This document shows, one piece after another, positions 1 through 12,600 of a DNA stretch of 64,000 bases. The notes below the pieces were generated by a model. That model did no database searches, was not told the DNA's origin, and worked only from the letters and a program-made list of their open reading frames with translations. The first letter of the stretch is position 1; each line of letters starts with the position of its first letter. A program made the translations under genes and the position numbers. This DNA is from Panicum virgatum (lineage: Eukaryota > Streptophyta > Magnoliopsida > Poales > Poaceae): contig NC_053142.1 in assembly GCF_016808335.1 (NCBI RefSeq), positions 2,803,802 through 2,867,801 on the forward strand. The letters are read 5' to 3'.

Positions 1-2364
1 TATGTCCGGGGCTTGCCTTCTCGGTAATCGCTAACTATTTCAGCTCTAGGCTCTTCCAAACTTTGGTCCGGGGCTTCAGTTAGTACGGCGGTGTTTGCTT
101 GAGCTTCGAGATCACCTCCTTCGGAATCCGGGATCAGCTCGTACGTCCCGTCCGATAAAGCAGTCGTATCTATATGTAATGCAAGAACAGTATTATAAAC
201 ACACATGGGCAATCGTTTATAGAGTAGCTAATTAACAAATCTAACTACACAAGGCATCATGATCAACAGCACAAATGAAGTTTACTAACTTTATAAACAA
301 GTGGGGGTGATTTCCTATAACAAGTAAGTTAGGGTTTGCTAATAAATAAACAACTCAAAGCACAAACAGAAATAAATTTAGCAAAAATTACCCTAAACAG
401 AACATGAACAGATTAAGCTACCCTGTAAAACTCATGCCAAAACATGTAGCCATTTATTCGCAACAAACCATTCATTCAGACAACACCTAGAACAAGCTTG
501 AATTATATAGGTCAAACTTTAGGAAAGTAGAAGCTCAAAATTTAACAGGAGGTCTACACAGAAATGAACTAGCAACTGTGAATTTTTCATGATTTTATCT
601 ACAGAGAATTAATTCTGAGAAAATAAACAAAACAGACATCAGATTAGCAAGATTCATTTTTAGCTCCTGTTCTATTCATGAACTGAGGCTCAAACTTTAT
701 GTACAAGATAAATTATCCAAAAAGGTCACTCAGAAATATTTTCATGATTTATCCTCAGCATAAACTATTTAACATAAATTAAGTCTACTAAACAAGGATT
801 AAAACAAATAAATATCTACACCAGAGAACTGATCATGAAATTTTTATAGCCATACTAGTGTTACAAGAACAAACTACCAAAAAAGTTTCACTGCAAGACA
901 TGGCTTCCATCATCAGTTAAGAAAAAGATAAAACATCTAGTATTTATTTACCTAGTGACACAAAACCATTTATACAGCAAAAACTTACAACAAACACCTA
1001 CCATATTATGGTTCTACTGCAAAGAGCTTTACACAAGGATTCCAGAACATCAAGATTTGCTATTTTATGAATTTCTACTGAATTTCAAAGTTCTCAGCTT
1101 GAAATTACAAAGAAGTCCTTAGAGCACTATTCAAATGTGTCACTGACTATTCAAAGAACACCCTGGGTTTTCTTTTCTTTCAACCCGAGGTCAATGGGCC
1201 GGGTCAGAGGGGGAACGCGGGGTTTGACCGGCTGTTTCCCGGCGAGGGGATCACCGGCGGCGAGGGGAAACAGGAGTGGGGGCTAAAGGGGTCCAAGGCG
1301 CACCTCTGGGTGCTTGGAATCGAGGCTGGGGTGGTCGGGAAAGTGGATTTCAACGGCGAGCGGCGGCTTGCGGAGCTCGGCTACGGCGGCGTGGTGACTC
1401 CGGTGGAAGATGGTCGACGGGAAGTAGCTCGTGAGCTGCGTGAGAGGGAGGCAAAGCTATTTGCGTGGTCGATTTGCGCGGAGCGGCTCTAGAATAGCGA
1501 GGCGACGGCGGGGTGAACGCGCCGGCGTTCAAGCGGGGCGGCGGCGCTATTCTGGGGCATGGGGGCGAGGAGCAAGCGAAAGGGCGAACGGATTAGCTTG
1601 CTGGGGCTTTTGTAGTGCCCGGGCGCGCGCGAAGAGAGGGCGGCGGCCTCTGCAGCGGGCTTGCCACCGCGGCGGCGAGGTGGCGGCCGCGCGGCGACTC
1701 TGGGCGGCGTGGCGCGGCAGGGGAGCTCTAGCGCGAGGCAATGGGCGGTGGAGGAGGGGCAGCTCGACGCGTGGGCACCAGCGCGACTCAGAACATGGCC
1801 GGGCAGGCTCTCCCCTGCGCCGGCGACGGCGCTGCACAGCGGTGGCGGAGGAAAACAGAGGAGAGGGCTGGAGGAAGGGGAAAAGGATTGATTTGTAATT
1901 TCCAAAAATTCCAGGGACCAGTCTGTAAACCAGCGATAACTTTTAAAATAGGGCTCAAATGAAAAAGTGCCCAACATAAAAGTTGTTCAACTTTTCAAGA
2001 TCTACAACTTTGATGTTGTGCAAAAAATTTATTTGATCAAAGATTCAAGAGCTAAATTTGAAAACATAAGAGGGATTTGAATTCAAAGGAAACTTGTCTT
2101 TTTCAATGAAATTTCACTTCAAACTTGGGCTGATTTGAAAAGTTTCCTGCCATGTAATGATTACACCACATTTTGCAAAAACACCCTCCACAAAAGCTAT
2201 AATCACACATTCAATTCAAATTAAACTATAGAAAGACCCTTGCATAAAATCAATATTACACATATAACCTTTTCTAATTACAAAAAGGTCCTTTTTCAAG
2301 CAAAACAAGCACATGATGTATAAAAGGTATGCAACACTAATGTGCCGACACCTAGGGTGTCACA
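1..2364 (-). repeat. Tekay-1 3' LTR, partial
   Basis: This stretch matches 11062-13424 almost base for base, with scattered substitutions and small indels. On the minus strand it begins TGTGACACC at 2364, directly after the polypurine tract. The remaining 1.4 kb lies left of the window. It holds AT-rich sequence (1-1150), a GC-rich block (about 1190-1890) and a second AT-rich part. The GC-rich block is probably the promoter-proximal transcribed part. Long overlapping ORFs in it on both strands reflect base composition, not genes. Confidence 0.95.
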
Positions 2365-2380
2365 GCCTTCCCCCCTAAAA
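2365..2380 (-). other. Tekay-1 polypurine tract
   Basis: Minus strand reads TTTTAGGGGGGAAGGC immediately before the TGTGACACC start of the 3' LTR. This is the expected plus-strand DNA priming site. Tekay-2 has the equivalent tract at 39490-39505. Confidence 0.9.
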
Positions 2381-2408
2381 GGAATCTCGCCCCGAGATTA
2401 CAGGAAGA

Positions 2409-5322
2409 CTAAGAATGGAAAGGTTTGATACCTGGATTTGTTCTAAGAAAGTCGGGAAAGTTTCTTTGGAGAAAATTTTCAGTCTCCCAAGTAGCTTCTT
2501 CTTCAGTATGATGATTCCATTGGATTTTGTACATTTTAATCTTCTCCCTTCTAGTACTTCTTTCCTTGGTGTCAAGAATCTTGATTGGATACTCCGTATA
2601 AGATAGATCGGATTCAATCTCGATATCTTGTTTTTCAAGGATCTCAGTAGGTACTCTGGTGCACTTCCAACTGAGAAGGCAGACGAAGTCGGTAGGCAAC
2701 TGGTCCACAAGTTTCGATGATTTCAAACGGTCCGATGTATCGGGGTGCTAATTTTCCTTTGATACCGAAGCGTTGAACACTTCTAGTAGGAGATACTCGC
2801 AAATATACGAAATCCCCTACCTCGAATTGTAAAGGATCTCTTCTTTTGTCTGCATAGCTTTTCTGTCTTGATTGGGCTGCCTTAAGATTAGTATGGACAA
2901 CTTTGACTTTCTCTTCTGCCTCAGAGACTAAATCTGGCCCAAAGATTTTGCGTTCTCCAGCTTGTGACCAACTCAAAGGAGTTCGACACCTTCGACCGTA
3001 TAACGCTTCAAATGGTGCCATTTGCAAGCTGGATTGATAACTGTTATTGTAAGAGAATTCAGCTAGTGCTAGGCATTTGTCCCAGTTCTTGCCATATTGA
3101 ATAGCACATGCCCTCAGCATGTCTAAAAGGATTTGATTGATTTGTTCAGTTTGCCCATCAGTTTGTGGATGATAAGCTGAACTACGAATCAATTTTGTTC
3201 CAAGGGATTCTTGCAATTGCTCCCAGAAACGTGCAATAAACTGAGCCCCACGATCAGAAATGATCGTCTTTGGAACTCTATGCAAACGGACAATCTGATC
3301 GAGATAAATCTCTGCATACTTCTTGGCATAATAAGTTGTATGCACTGGAATAAAATGAGCGGTCTTGGTGAGTCTATCAATGATTACCCAAATAGAATCA
3401 TGCTTCTGAGAAGTGTTGGGTAAACCGACAATAAAATCCATACTGATGTCCTCCCATTTCCAGGATGGAATGGGTAAAGGTTGGAGAGTACCAGCTACTT
3501 TCAAGTGACTAGCCTTAACTCTTTGACATACATCACACTCAGAAACATATCTGGCGATCTCTCTTTTCATTCGAGTCCACCAGAAATCTTGTTTAAGATC
3601 TTGATACATCTTGGTACTACCGGGATGAATCGAAAACTTCGATAGATGTGCCTCATCAAGGATTTGCTTTCTAAGCTGATGATTCTTGGGTACAACAAGT
3701 TGAGATTCAAACCATAAAACTCCTCTATGATCCACACAGAAACATTTGTACTTTGCTTCACCTTGGGATAACTTTTCCTTGATGATTTTGATACCCTCAT
3801 CATGTAATTGTGCCATGATGATGCTATCACGAAGTGTAGGCTCAATAGATATATGGTTCAAACTTCCTTGGGGTACCATTTCTAGGTTTAACTTCATCAT
3901 TTCCTGGCATAGAGTTTCATTGAATGGCTCTACAGATAGACAATGGCATTGTGACTTGCGGCTGAGTGCATCCGCAACCACATTAGCCTTTCCTGGATGA
4001 TAGTGCACTTCTAGATCATAATCCTTTATCAACTCTAGCCAGCGTCTCTGTCTCATGTTGAGATCAGCTTGAGTGAAGATATATTTGAGACTCTTATGGT
4101 CAGTGTAAATATTACAATGAGTTCCCATAAGATGATGTCTCCAAAGCTTGAGGGCGTGTATAACAGCTGCTAACTCCAGATCATGTGTTGGATAATTCTT
4201 CTCATGATTCCAGAGAGCTCTTGATGCATAAGCAATTACTCGGTTGTCTTGCATAAGCACACAACCAAGTCCCGTACCAGAAGCATCACAATAGACATCA
4301 AAAGGTTTGGTACTGTCCGGTGTAGCCAACACTGGAGCAGTAGTGAGCCGAGCTTTGAGAGTTTGAAAGGCTTCTTCACATTTATCATTCCAAACAAACT
4401 TCACTCCCTTCTTTAATAACTCCGTCATAGGTTTGGCTATTCTGGAGAAATCAGGGATGAATCGACGATAGTATCTAGCTAAACCAAGAAAACTGCGAAT
4501 TTGATGAACTGAAGTAGGAGATTCCCAATCCATCACTTCTTGTACTTTAGTTGGATCAACGGATATACCATCACTGGAGATAGTATAGCCTAAGAATTTC
4601 ACACTATCCAGCCAAAATTCACACTTGGAGAATTTGGCATAAAGATGATGATCTCGTAATCATTGAAGAACGATACGCAAATGTTGCTCGTGCTCTTCTT
4701 CATTCTTGGAGTAGATCAAGATATCGTCAATGAATACCACGACGAATTTATCTAGCTCCGGCATGAAGACTGAATTCATCAAGTACATAAAATATGCTGG
4801 GGCATTGGTAAGACCAAAAGACATAACCAGATATTCATATAATCCATATCTGGTCGAGAAAGAAGTCTTTGGAATATCACATGGCTTGATCTTAATTTGA
4901 TGATAGCCAGAACGCAGATCAATCTTAGAGAATACCTTGGCTCCAGCTAACTGGTCAAACAGGATATCAATGCGGGGAAGAGGATACTTGTTTTTAATAG
5001 TGACCGCATTGAGTGGTCGATAATCAACACATAGCCTCTAACTATTGTCTTTCTTCTTCACAAACAGGGCTGGACATCCCTAGGGTGAAGAACTTGGACG
5101 TATAAAGCCTTTGTCAAGAAGATCTTGCAGTTGGACTTTCAATTCTGCTAACTCATTTGGAGGCATTCGGTACGACCTCTTAGAAATAGAGGCGGTACCG
5201 GGTTGAAGCTCAATAACAAACTCGATATCTCTATCAGGGGGCATTCCAGGCAAATCATCTGGAAATACATCCGCATACTCACACACAACAGGGATATCTT
5301 CAAGTTTAATTTCTTTTGTATC
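2409..5322 (-). pseudogene. pol: Tekay-1 pol: reverse transcriptase, RNase H, integrase, chromodomain (broken)
   Basis: This is the 3' part of the polyprotein. RT starts near 5290 and includes the catalytic FIDDILIYS near 4715. RNase H shows [13 protein letters not shown] near 4280. Integrase shows an HHCC zinc motif near 3630-3500, a core with MDFIVGLP and ISDRG, and the HPQTDGQTE box. A chromodomain (YTEYPIKILD ... EEEATWETE) closes it near 2600-2450. Breaks seen: stops near 5080 and 5038, a stop near 4662 (LRDH region), and a small deletion with frameshift near 2650 that removes residues present in Tekay-2 and puts the chromodomain in another frame. The longest open piece is 2644-4602. In the integrase core the usual SDRD reads SDRG. 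Tekay-2 is the close intact comparison. A functional product is unlikely. Confidence 0.93.
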
Positions 5323-6827
5323 TTAGGCACAAGAGTTGAAGCACTCTCGTTGTGGTAGATAGAGTATGGTGGCTCCTTGATATGGTGAATCTATCTCGAC
5401 AGCTCGGGAAGAGATATCTAATAGTACTTTATGTGTAGTCATCCAATTCATGCCCAGAATAACATCCATGCCTTCTAAGTTCAACAGGATCAAATCTGTC
5501 TTTATCAATTTGCTACCCAGCTTAATTGGCACATATCTAGTGATTTGATTGGAAGCTATCTTCCCACCAGGGGTTGTTATCATAAAAGATCCCTTAGTAT
5601 GACAAAAGTCCAATCCTATTCTTGCTCCAAATTTGGCACTTATAAAACTATGCGTTGCACCAGAATCAAATAATATGACTGCGAGTTTATTGTGGATAGA
5701 GAAAGTACCCGTCATGACTGGTGCTCCTTCTGGAAGGTCTGCAAGAGTAGTGAAGTTAACTCGCCCTTGCCGGACTTGCACCATTTGCCTCTTGCCCTTG
5801 CCCTTGTTGTTGTTCTGGTTGGAGTTTTGCCCTGGATTATTCCTTCTGGGCTGTGGACAATTCTTGGCAAAGTGAGAAGTACTGCCGCAGTTGAAGCATC
5901 GATTATTATCATTCCCACTATTGAACTGTGGGGCATTTGTCCTTGGGCTAAACTGCTGCTGCTGCTGCTGCTGAGGCACTGGAGGTCTGAATCCTCCTTG
6001 TTGCTGAGGCGGCCTAAAGACAAGCCTGCCCACTGGGGCATTTCTCTGTGGAGGTCTGGGTGGAGTGTTCTGCACCAGACGATATCTCGGTGGCTGAGCA
6101 CTCGAGGGTCCTGTTGGTGCCTTCCGCTTCTTCTCAGCACGATGGGCAGCAATACAGTCCTCTTGAGTAATGGCCAGGTTGACCAGCTCATTGTAAGTGT
6201 TGGGCTGAACAAGGTTCAGGCATTCTTTGAGCTTAGTAGTGAGACCACGACTAAAACGATCACGTTTCTTGGCATCGGTATCAGCATGATGGCCTGCATA
6301 CTGGCACAGGTGATTGAAGGTCTGTGCATATTGTAGAACTCATTCAACTTTCTCTCTATCAGTCCCTCAGGAATATGATGTTATCTGAAGGCAGTTCGGA
6401 ATTCCTCCCAAGAGATGACATGTTCAGCAGGCTGCATCTCACAATAATGATCCCACCATATACGTGCAGGACCACGAAGCTACTGGGCGGCAAAGTGGGC
6501 CTTGTTTGCATCAGCACACGGTACCGCTAACAGAGCAAACTTGGAATTGATTGTACGGAGCCAAGCATCAGCGTCCAATGGGTCATCAGCTCGGCTGAAA
6601 AGTGGAGGTTGGGTACCAAAGAACTCCTAATAACCCGCGGGTTGAGCATCCCGTCCTCCATGCTGTTGGCGTGGCTGATTTTGTTGCCCTTGGACCAACT
6701 GGCGAAGTAATTCAGTCTGCATGGCCATCAACTCGTGCAGATTCGACGGTGGTGGCGGTGGCTACTGAGATCCACTGCCACTCTCACGACCGAAGCCTTC
6801 AGGCGTTCCACGAGTTTGACCAACCAT
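5323..6827 (-). pseudogene. gag: Tekay-1 gag and aspartic protease (broken)
   Basis: The ATG at 6827 follows a CAG acceptor-like triplet and starts MVGQTRGTP, as in Tekay-2 gag. The capsid-like region has several in-frame stops and a frameshift between about 6780 and 6210. The open piece 5323-6075 holds a Gln/Pro-rich linker (with a CTG repeat near 5951), a CCHC knuckle CFNCGSTSHFAKNC and the retropepsin motif [14 protein letters not shown]. Gag would form particles, the knuckle bind genomic RNA and the protease cut the polyprotein. The breaks make it non-functional. Antisense ORFs of 160-214 residues here are shadows. Confidence 0.9.
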
Positions 6828-6830
6828 CTG

Positions 6831-7470
6831 TAATTATGGAAGACATCCATTAGATACATTTCTCTTGCTCCCAAAATCAATGGTAAATGCAGTGATCAAA
6901 CATTGGATATCAAAATAAAATCAGCAGAAATTAACTAAATGCGGTGTAGCATAATATGCACAGCACATATTTGTGCAACCCATAAAACTCAGAATTGGTC
7001 AACTGTTAGATGGCTTCATGCTCCATCGTATTGATACTCAACGTTGAGAGCAAAAGGGTAAAGAAGATAATCTAGCAATTCACTCTTCATCGTTCTGTGC
7101 TATGCTGCTAATCAATAGAGATTATAGAAATGATTGGACTAAAAATATAGTCTCACAGATTTCATAGGCTAAAACTTGATGAGCCCACATGCCACAAAAA
7201 CTTGCAACATCTTTAGTGTTCATCAAACGGCCTAGAAATGCACAAATGAAGAGATTGGCAAATAGGAAGATCATGATTTTCAAACTGGTAGTCGCTACTT
7301 ATATTACATCCAAAGTAGCCTTTTTCATACAACCTAGCATTTTACACCCTTACCACATATAATACAACAAGTGGTACTCCTCCCTAGGGCTATTTTACAA
7401 CATCATCTTCCCTATGTACATATGCTACAACAAGAGAAAACACAAGCTATCTAGGACAAGTCTAAGGTGC
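6831..7470 (-). other. Tekay-1 spacer between ORF0 and gag
   Basis: About 640 bases separate the ORF0 stop from the gag ATG. I see no coding signal. The minus strand just upstream of gag ends in ATTACAG, which can act as a 3' splice site. Tekay-2 has a spacer of nearly the same length (44028-44678). Confidence 0.6.
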
Positions 7471-8372
7471 CTAGAAGTCGTCGAGGTTGCCCACAGAAGA
7501 GGCTCTGCCGGAAGAAGAGTCGTCCGGCTGAGGGTTAGGCTCAGCAAGCGTGTGCTCTGAAGCAATCTCTGAAACTCCCTCCATCTGCTCTGGATCCTCT
7601 TCTGCTGCTGCAGGCGCGGCTGGAACATCTAGTTGCTCTTGGAGCACACCAATATGGGCCAAAGCATCAGCCCAATCTACCTGAAGCTCATGCACCTGCC
7701 CCTGAAGAAAACCGATCACTGTATCACGCTGCACTATCTCAGCACCATGCTCCAAAGCCTGATGCTCAAACTGTGCAATGGCATGATCCCTACCAGCAAC
7801 GGCATCCTGAAGTCCCTAAATCTGAGTATCCCTCAAACGAAGACCTCGCTGGAAGGACTGAGCTAAGTCTATCACCTGCTCCATGTGTCGCTGCTGAAGT
7901 ATCTGGTAGTGAGACTGCGCATTCATATATCTGACTACTGCCTGAAAAGTCTCCTCAGCTATATCTCCAATTAAGTGCCCAAAGTGTGTGGTCCTGAAGA
8001 GCCACTCTGCATTACCAGCATTGACTGCTGGAAACAAACCAATAGGATACGCATCTACCTCCTCAGGATGGTGCTCACAAAAAGTAGTGATAGCTCTGAG
8101 AGCTGCCGTCTCAAAGGCGTCCACCAAACGATATCCCACCACCTCAATATCAATAGGTGGCCAATCCAAGGTGGGTGCTGAGGAATGGTCATGGTAACTC
8201 GGTTCTTCTGAATTCCATCCTCAGAAAACTGGCGTCCCGTGTACTGGGGTGGATCTGGGTAGTGAAAGGTACGAAGTGTATCCCACAGAATCCTCGGAAA
8301 ACCCTCCCAGTACAGACAGTCGGTATGAGCATTTCCCTCCTCATCCCAACAGATCTGGGGACAAGCCGCCAT
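7471..8372 (-). pseudogene. Tekay-1 ORF0: extra ORF upstream of gag (broken)
   Basis: The sense-strand ORF lies between leader and gag and is homologous to the intact ORF0 of Tekay-2 (44679-45578). Shared segments include a CLYWEGFPRILWDTL-type N-terminus, VTMTIPQHP, and AALRAITTFC. A C-terminal coiled-coil-like part (QVHELQVDWADALAHI) leads to an acidic tail (EEDPEQMEGVSE). It starts at ATG 8372 straight after CAG. A frameshift near 8163 and an in-frame TAG at 7816-7818 break it. Function is unknown. I recall upstream 'ORF0' reading frames being reported in rice gypsy elements of the RIRE3/RIRE8 type, but I cannot check homology here. Confidence 0.75.
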
Positions 8373-8824
8373 CTGAATCAAAAAGGATTCAAATGTGAGT
8401 AATACGATTATCTCAAGACTTCTCAAATAAAGCTTTAAGAAGACTGCGGTAAAGCAAATGTGATTCTAAATCAAAAGAGGATATGGTTCCAAATTCAGAG
8501 AATAATAAACCACAATCGGTACTGGTTCATCATTTGAGATTCTAAGGTATGCAAAGATCCTTAATACAACAAGATGGGGCTTAGGATGAAGGCATGACTC
8601 AAAACCATCTTTTTCATCCAAGAAAGTCTAAGCATTTAACAAGCATGCTTCTAAAATCAAAATCTAACCCACTTATGGTTTAAGCACACTAACACTTATC
8701 TATGAGGATTCATACTGAAATTCCTTACAAAGCTCATGTAACAACTTCAAACACTAGGAACCAAAGCAACATCAACCAAATATGCATGCACGTCCTGTTC
8801 ATTCCTCACAAGATAAACAATTGC

Positions 8825-9365
8825 CAACTATGGTTGGGCTTACGTGGTTAGCACGGTGGCATACATAAATACGGCTCTCCCTATATAGCTAGTCGATACA
8901 TTCTAACCGTTCTTATCTTATCGAACCGCGGTTAGTGTACCTGCAGAAGATTGACAGAACATATATATATCCAATGAACCTTTCATGCCAGCACACATGA
9001 AAGCGTCCCCATACATTACCGCTTACTATAGAAGCGGCAGCCATACAATTTCCGCCGTATGGCCAACGTTAACATACGCTACTCAGTGGCGTATTCACAA
9101 GTTCCTTTACTCCCAATATAGTCGACCAAGATCGATATATTGGCAGCAGCTCAATTAGGCCACTACTTGAGCGCAGCGTTCGGTTCGCATCGCGACGGGA
9201 AGGTCAGACTCCCTCAGCTGACTGAGCACACTTTACTTCCAATATAGTCAACTAATAGTCGGTATATTGGAAGCACCTCAAGTAAGCCACTACTTGAGGG
9301 CAGCGTTCGGTTCGCATCACCGACGGGAAGGTCAGACTCCCTCAGCTGACTGAGGATCCTTACCT
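8825..9365 (-). promoter_or_regulatory. Tekay-1 structured leader RNA
   Basis: Between PBS and ORF0 lies a chain of inverted repeats that also occurs, with compensatory changes, in Tekay-2 (46280-46730). Stems: 8980-9003 CTTTCATG/CATGAAAG; 9019-9037 CCGCTT/AAGCGG; 9041-9062 CCATAC/GTATGG; 9074-9094 ATACGC/GCGTAT. Next comes a module CCAATATA/TATATTGG plus CTCAA/TTGAG plus CTCAGCTGACTGAG, present twice here (about 9110-9230 and 9232-9354) and once in Tekay-2. On the minus strand the block is followed at 8941/8940 by CTGCAG|GTAC, a candidate splice donor. Packaging, dimerisation or translation control are possible roles; this is inference. Confidence 0.7.
9110..9354 (-). repeat. Tandem duplication of a leader hairpin module
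   Basis: Two imperfect copies with a period of about 122 bases. Each contains CCAATATA...TATATTGG, a CTCAA-type stem, GCAGCGTTCGGTTCGCATC and TCAGCTGACTGAG. Tekay-2 keeps a single copy. Confidence 0.85.
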
Positions 9366-9625
9366 TCTTACCTCAACGTAGGTGCGTCGTTACAGGAATT
9401 AAGAGTTGCTTGTGAGTATGGTTTGACAAAAAGTAAAGTGCTGGAAGTCAGATAACATAAACCATACATAAATAGCCACCTAGTAATTCCCATAAATTCC
9501 CTAGGACTTTACGTTCTATCCACAACCCTTAACGAATCCAACGTAGTTTTCCGAAATTCTTTGTTGTTCCAATTTTATAGGAAAAATGATTTTTAAGGTT
9601 CCAACACCTCTAGTGTACACTTGTA

Positions 9626-9637
9626 GCTCGGATACCA
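9626..9637 (-). other. Tekay-1 primer-binding site (initiator tRNA-Met type)
   Basis: Minus strand reads TGGTATCCGAGC two bases inside the 5' LTR. The usual plant initiator-Met complement is TGGTATCAGAGC, so one base differs. It primes minus-strand DNA synthesis. Confidence 0.9.
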
Positions 9638-9639
9638 GC

Positions 9640-12600
9640 TGTGGCAGAACCACCTGAATTATCCCGGCTTAAGTGCGCAGGCCATCACCATAAAGGCAAC
9701 ACCGGCTCAAACGCACTTCAAATAGAACAATCCTTGGTCTGTCGGGTAACATCCCGATACAACCACCGGTTCTCGGATCGAACAAGCATACCCCGCACGA
9801 CGGCGAGTCCAAAGATATTACAACCACCCTTTTACAACACAGACATAGTAATGATTACAAACCAGTTCAAACCTATTATTACAAAACCAACTTAAGTAAA
9901 ACCGTTATACAAGCCACTTAAGTTCAGAGTTTAGACAGCGGAAGATAAAACACGACGGCCACAACACGTCGCAAAAGGATACCAGGCTAGCCCAAGCATG
10001 GTATCACTCGTCATAGTCATTGCCGGTCGAAGACGTATCCCACTCTACGGACCAGCCAGGAGGCAACGAGCAAGGATAGGTCAAGCTAGCGGTCTGTTCC
10101 TCAAAACTCATACCTGAAAAAGGGTTTCAACAGCAAGGCTGAGTATTCTAATACTCAGCAAGACTTAACCGTCAACGGGTATACTAAGCCCACTTTAGCT
10201 AGACTATGCAGGGTTTGTGAGGCTCTGGTTTCCTTTTTGCTGAAAAGCAATAAAGAGTAGATCCTTACTTTCAAGTTTTAGCTTTCAAGATTCTAGTAGA
10301 TTAACCATTCTATGTAAGCAACTACTAATCAACCATGGTAGATATTTAAGCAAACATCAAAATTGAATATCATAATGTTGCTCTTATTACTCTGTGTGGC
10401 AAAGAGATCAAGCAGTCCCAAACTGTGGGAAGCAGACGATTCGAATCGAATTTCTTAACCTGGCTAGGCAAACCTAACACACACGTCTGGAACACCATCG
10501 GGTCATTCCCAAACAACCGTTGACCTTTCTTTCCGGCTTGTGGATAGTGCCACTCTCCCCGACTACAGGGCTCCAAGGCCGAACCTTGTCCCTCGAAGTC
10601 GTAGTGTTGCGCAACATAAAAACAAAACCTATCCCTAAGAGAGAGTGGGAGGTATATCCACTCCCCGGTCCAATCGGCTACTAGGCTTACCGCGTACCAT
10701 ATTTACGGCATGTGGCTAGTACGTTCAAAAACTTAACCAGCACTACCACACACCGCGACCTTAGCAAGTTCATCAACACAGACGGGGTCTCACATAAAGT
10801 CATGATATCGAACACAACCCCGTCCGTCGTCCTTATATTGATAACAGAAAGTAAACAAGCGGTTCCTATAAAGCTCGCGAGTGACAGGCAATCACTCGAC
10901 TTTTACCGGTCCTATAAGCTTAGCAATTATTCGAACTCAGGTCTAGTGTTCAGTACATAGGTTCCTAAGATCATGCATCTAGGGTTTCAATTCAAATCCT
11001 AAGAACTGTAAATGCACAAGTAAATAATAACAGTAAATGGTATTAATTTAAAATATAGGTTATGTCCGGGGCTTGCCTTCTCAGTAGTCACTAACTATTT
11101 CAGCTCTAGGCTCTTCCGAACTTTGGTCCGGGGCTTCAGTTAGTACGGCGGTGTTTGCTTGAGCTTCGAGATCACCTCCTTCGGAATCCGGGATCAGCTC
11201 GTACGTCCCGTCCGAATAAAGCAGTCGTATCTATATGTAATGCAAGAACAGTATTATAAACACACATGGGCAATCGTTTATAGAGTAGCTAATTAACAAA
11301 TCTAACTACACAAGGCATCATGATCAACAGCACAAATGAAGTTTACTAACTTCATAAACAAGTGGGGGTGATTTCCTATAACAAGTAAGTCAGGGTTTGC
11401 TAATAAATAAACAACTCAAAGCACAAACAGAAATAAATTAGAAAAAATTACCCTAAACAGAACATGAACAGATTAAGCTACCCTGTAAAACTCATGCCAA
11501 AACATGTAGCCATTTATTCACAACAAACCATTCATTCAGACAACACCTAGAACAAGCTTGAATTATACAGGTCAAACTATAGCAAACTAGAAGCTCAAAA
11601 TTTAAAAGAAGGTCGATACAGAAATGAACTAGCAACTGTGAATTTTTCATGATTTTATCTATAAAGAATTAATTCTGAGAAAATAAACAAAACATACATC
11701 AGATTAGCAAGATTCATTTTTAGCTCCTGTTCTAGTCATGAACTGAGGCTCAAACTTTATGTACAAGCTAATCTATTCAAAAAGGTCACTCAGAAATATT
11801 TTCATGATTTATCATCAGCATAAACTATTTAACATAAATTAAGTCTACTAAACAAGGATTAAAACAAATAAATAGCTACACTAGAGAACTGATCATGAAA
11901 TTTTTATAGCCATACTAGTGTTACAAGAACAAACTACCATAAAAGTTTCACTACAAGAGATGGCTTCAATCATCAGTTAAGAAAAAGATAAAACATCTAG
12001 TATTTATTTACCTAGTGACACAAAACCATTTATACAGCAAAAACTTGCAACAAACACCTACCATATTATGGTTCTACTGCAAAGAGCTTTACACAAGGAT
12101 TCCAGAACATCAAGATTTGCTATTTTACGAATTTCTACTGAATTTCAAAGTTCTCAGCTAGAAATTACAAAGAAGTCCTTAGAGCACTATTCAAATGTGT
12201 CACTGACTATTCAAAGAACACCCTGGGTTTTCTTTTCTTTCAACCCGAGGTCCCTGGGCCGGGTCAGAGGGGGAACGCGGAGTTTGACTGGCCGTTTCCC
12301 GGCGAGGGGATCACCGACGGCGAGGGGAAACAGGAGTGGGGGCTAAAGGGGTCCAAGGCGCACCTCTGGGTGCTTGGAATCGAGGCTGGGGTGGTCGGGA
12401 AAGTGGATGTCGACGGCGAGCGGCGGCTTGCGGAGCTCGGCTACGGCGGCGGGGTAACTCCGGTGGAAGATGGTCGACGGGAAGTAGCCCGTGAGCTGCG
12501 TGAGAGGGAGGCAAAGCTATTTGCATGGTCGATTTGCGCGGAGCAGCTCTGGAATAGTGGGGCGACGGCGGGGTGAGCTCGCCGGCGTTCAAGCGGGGCG

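Noticed and set aside
1431..1977. ORFs of 96-172 residues at 1431-1977 and 12441-12989
   Set aside because: Same situation in the Tekay-1 LTRs: GC-rich composition, all frames open, no domain.
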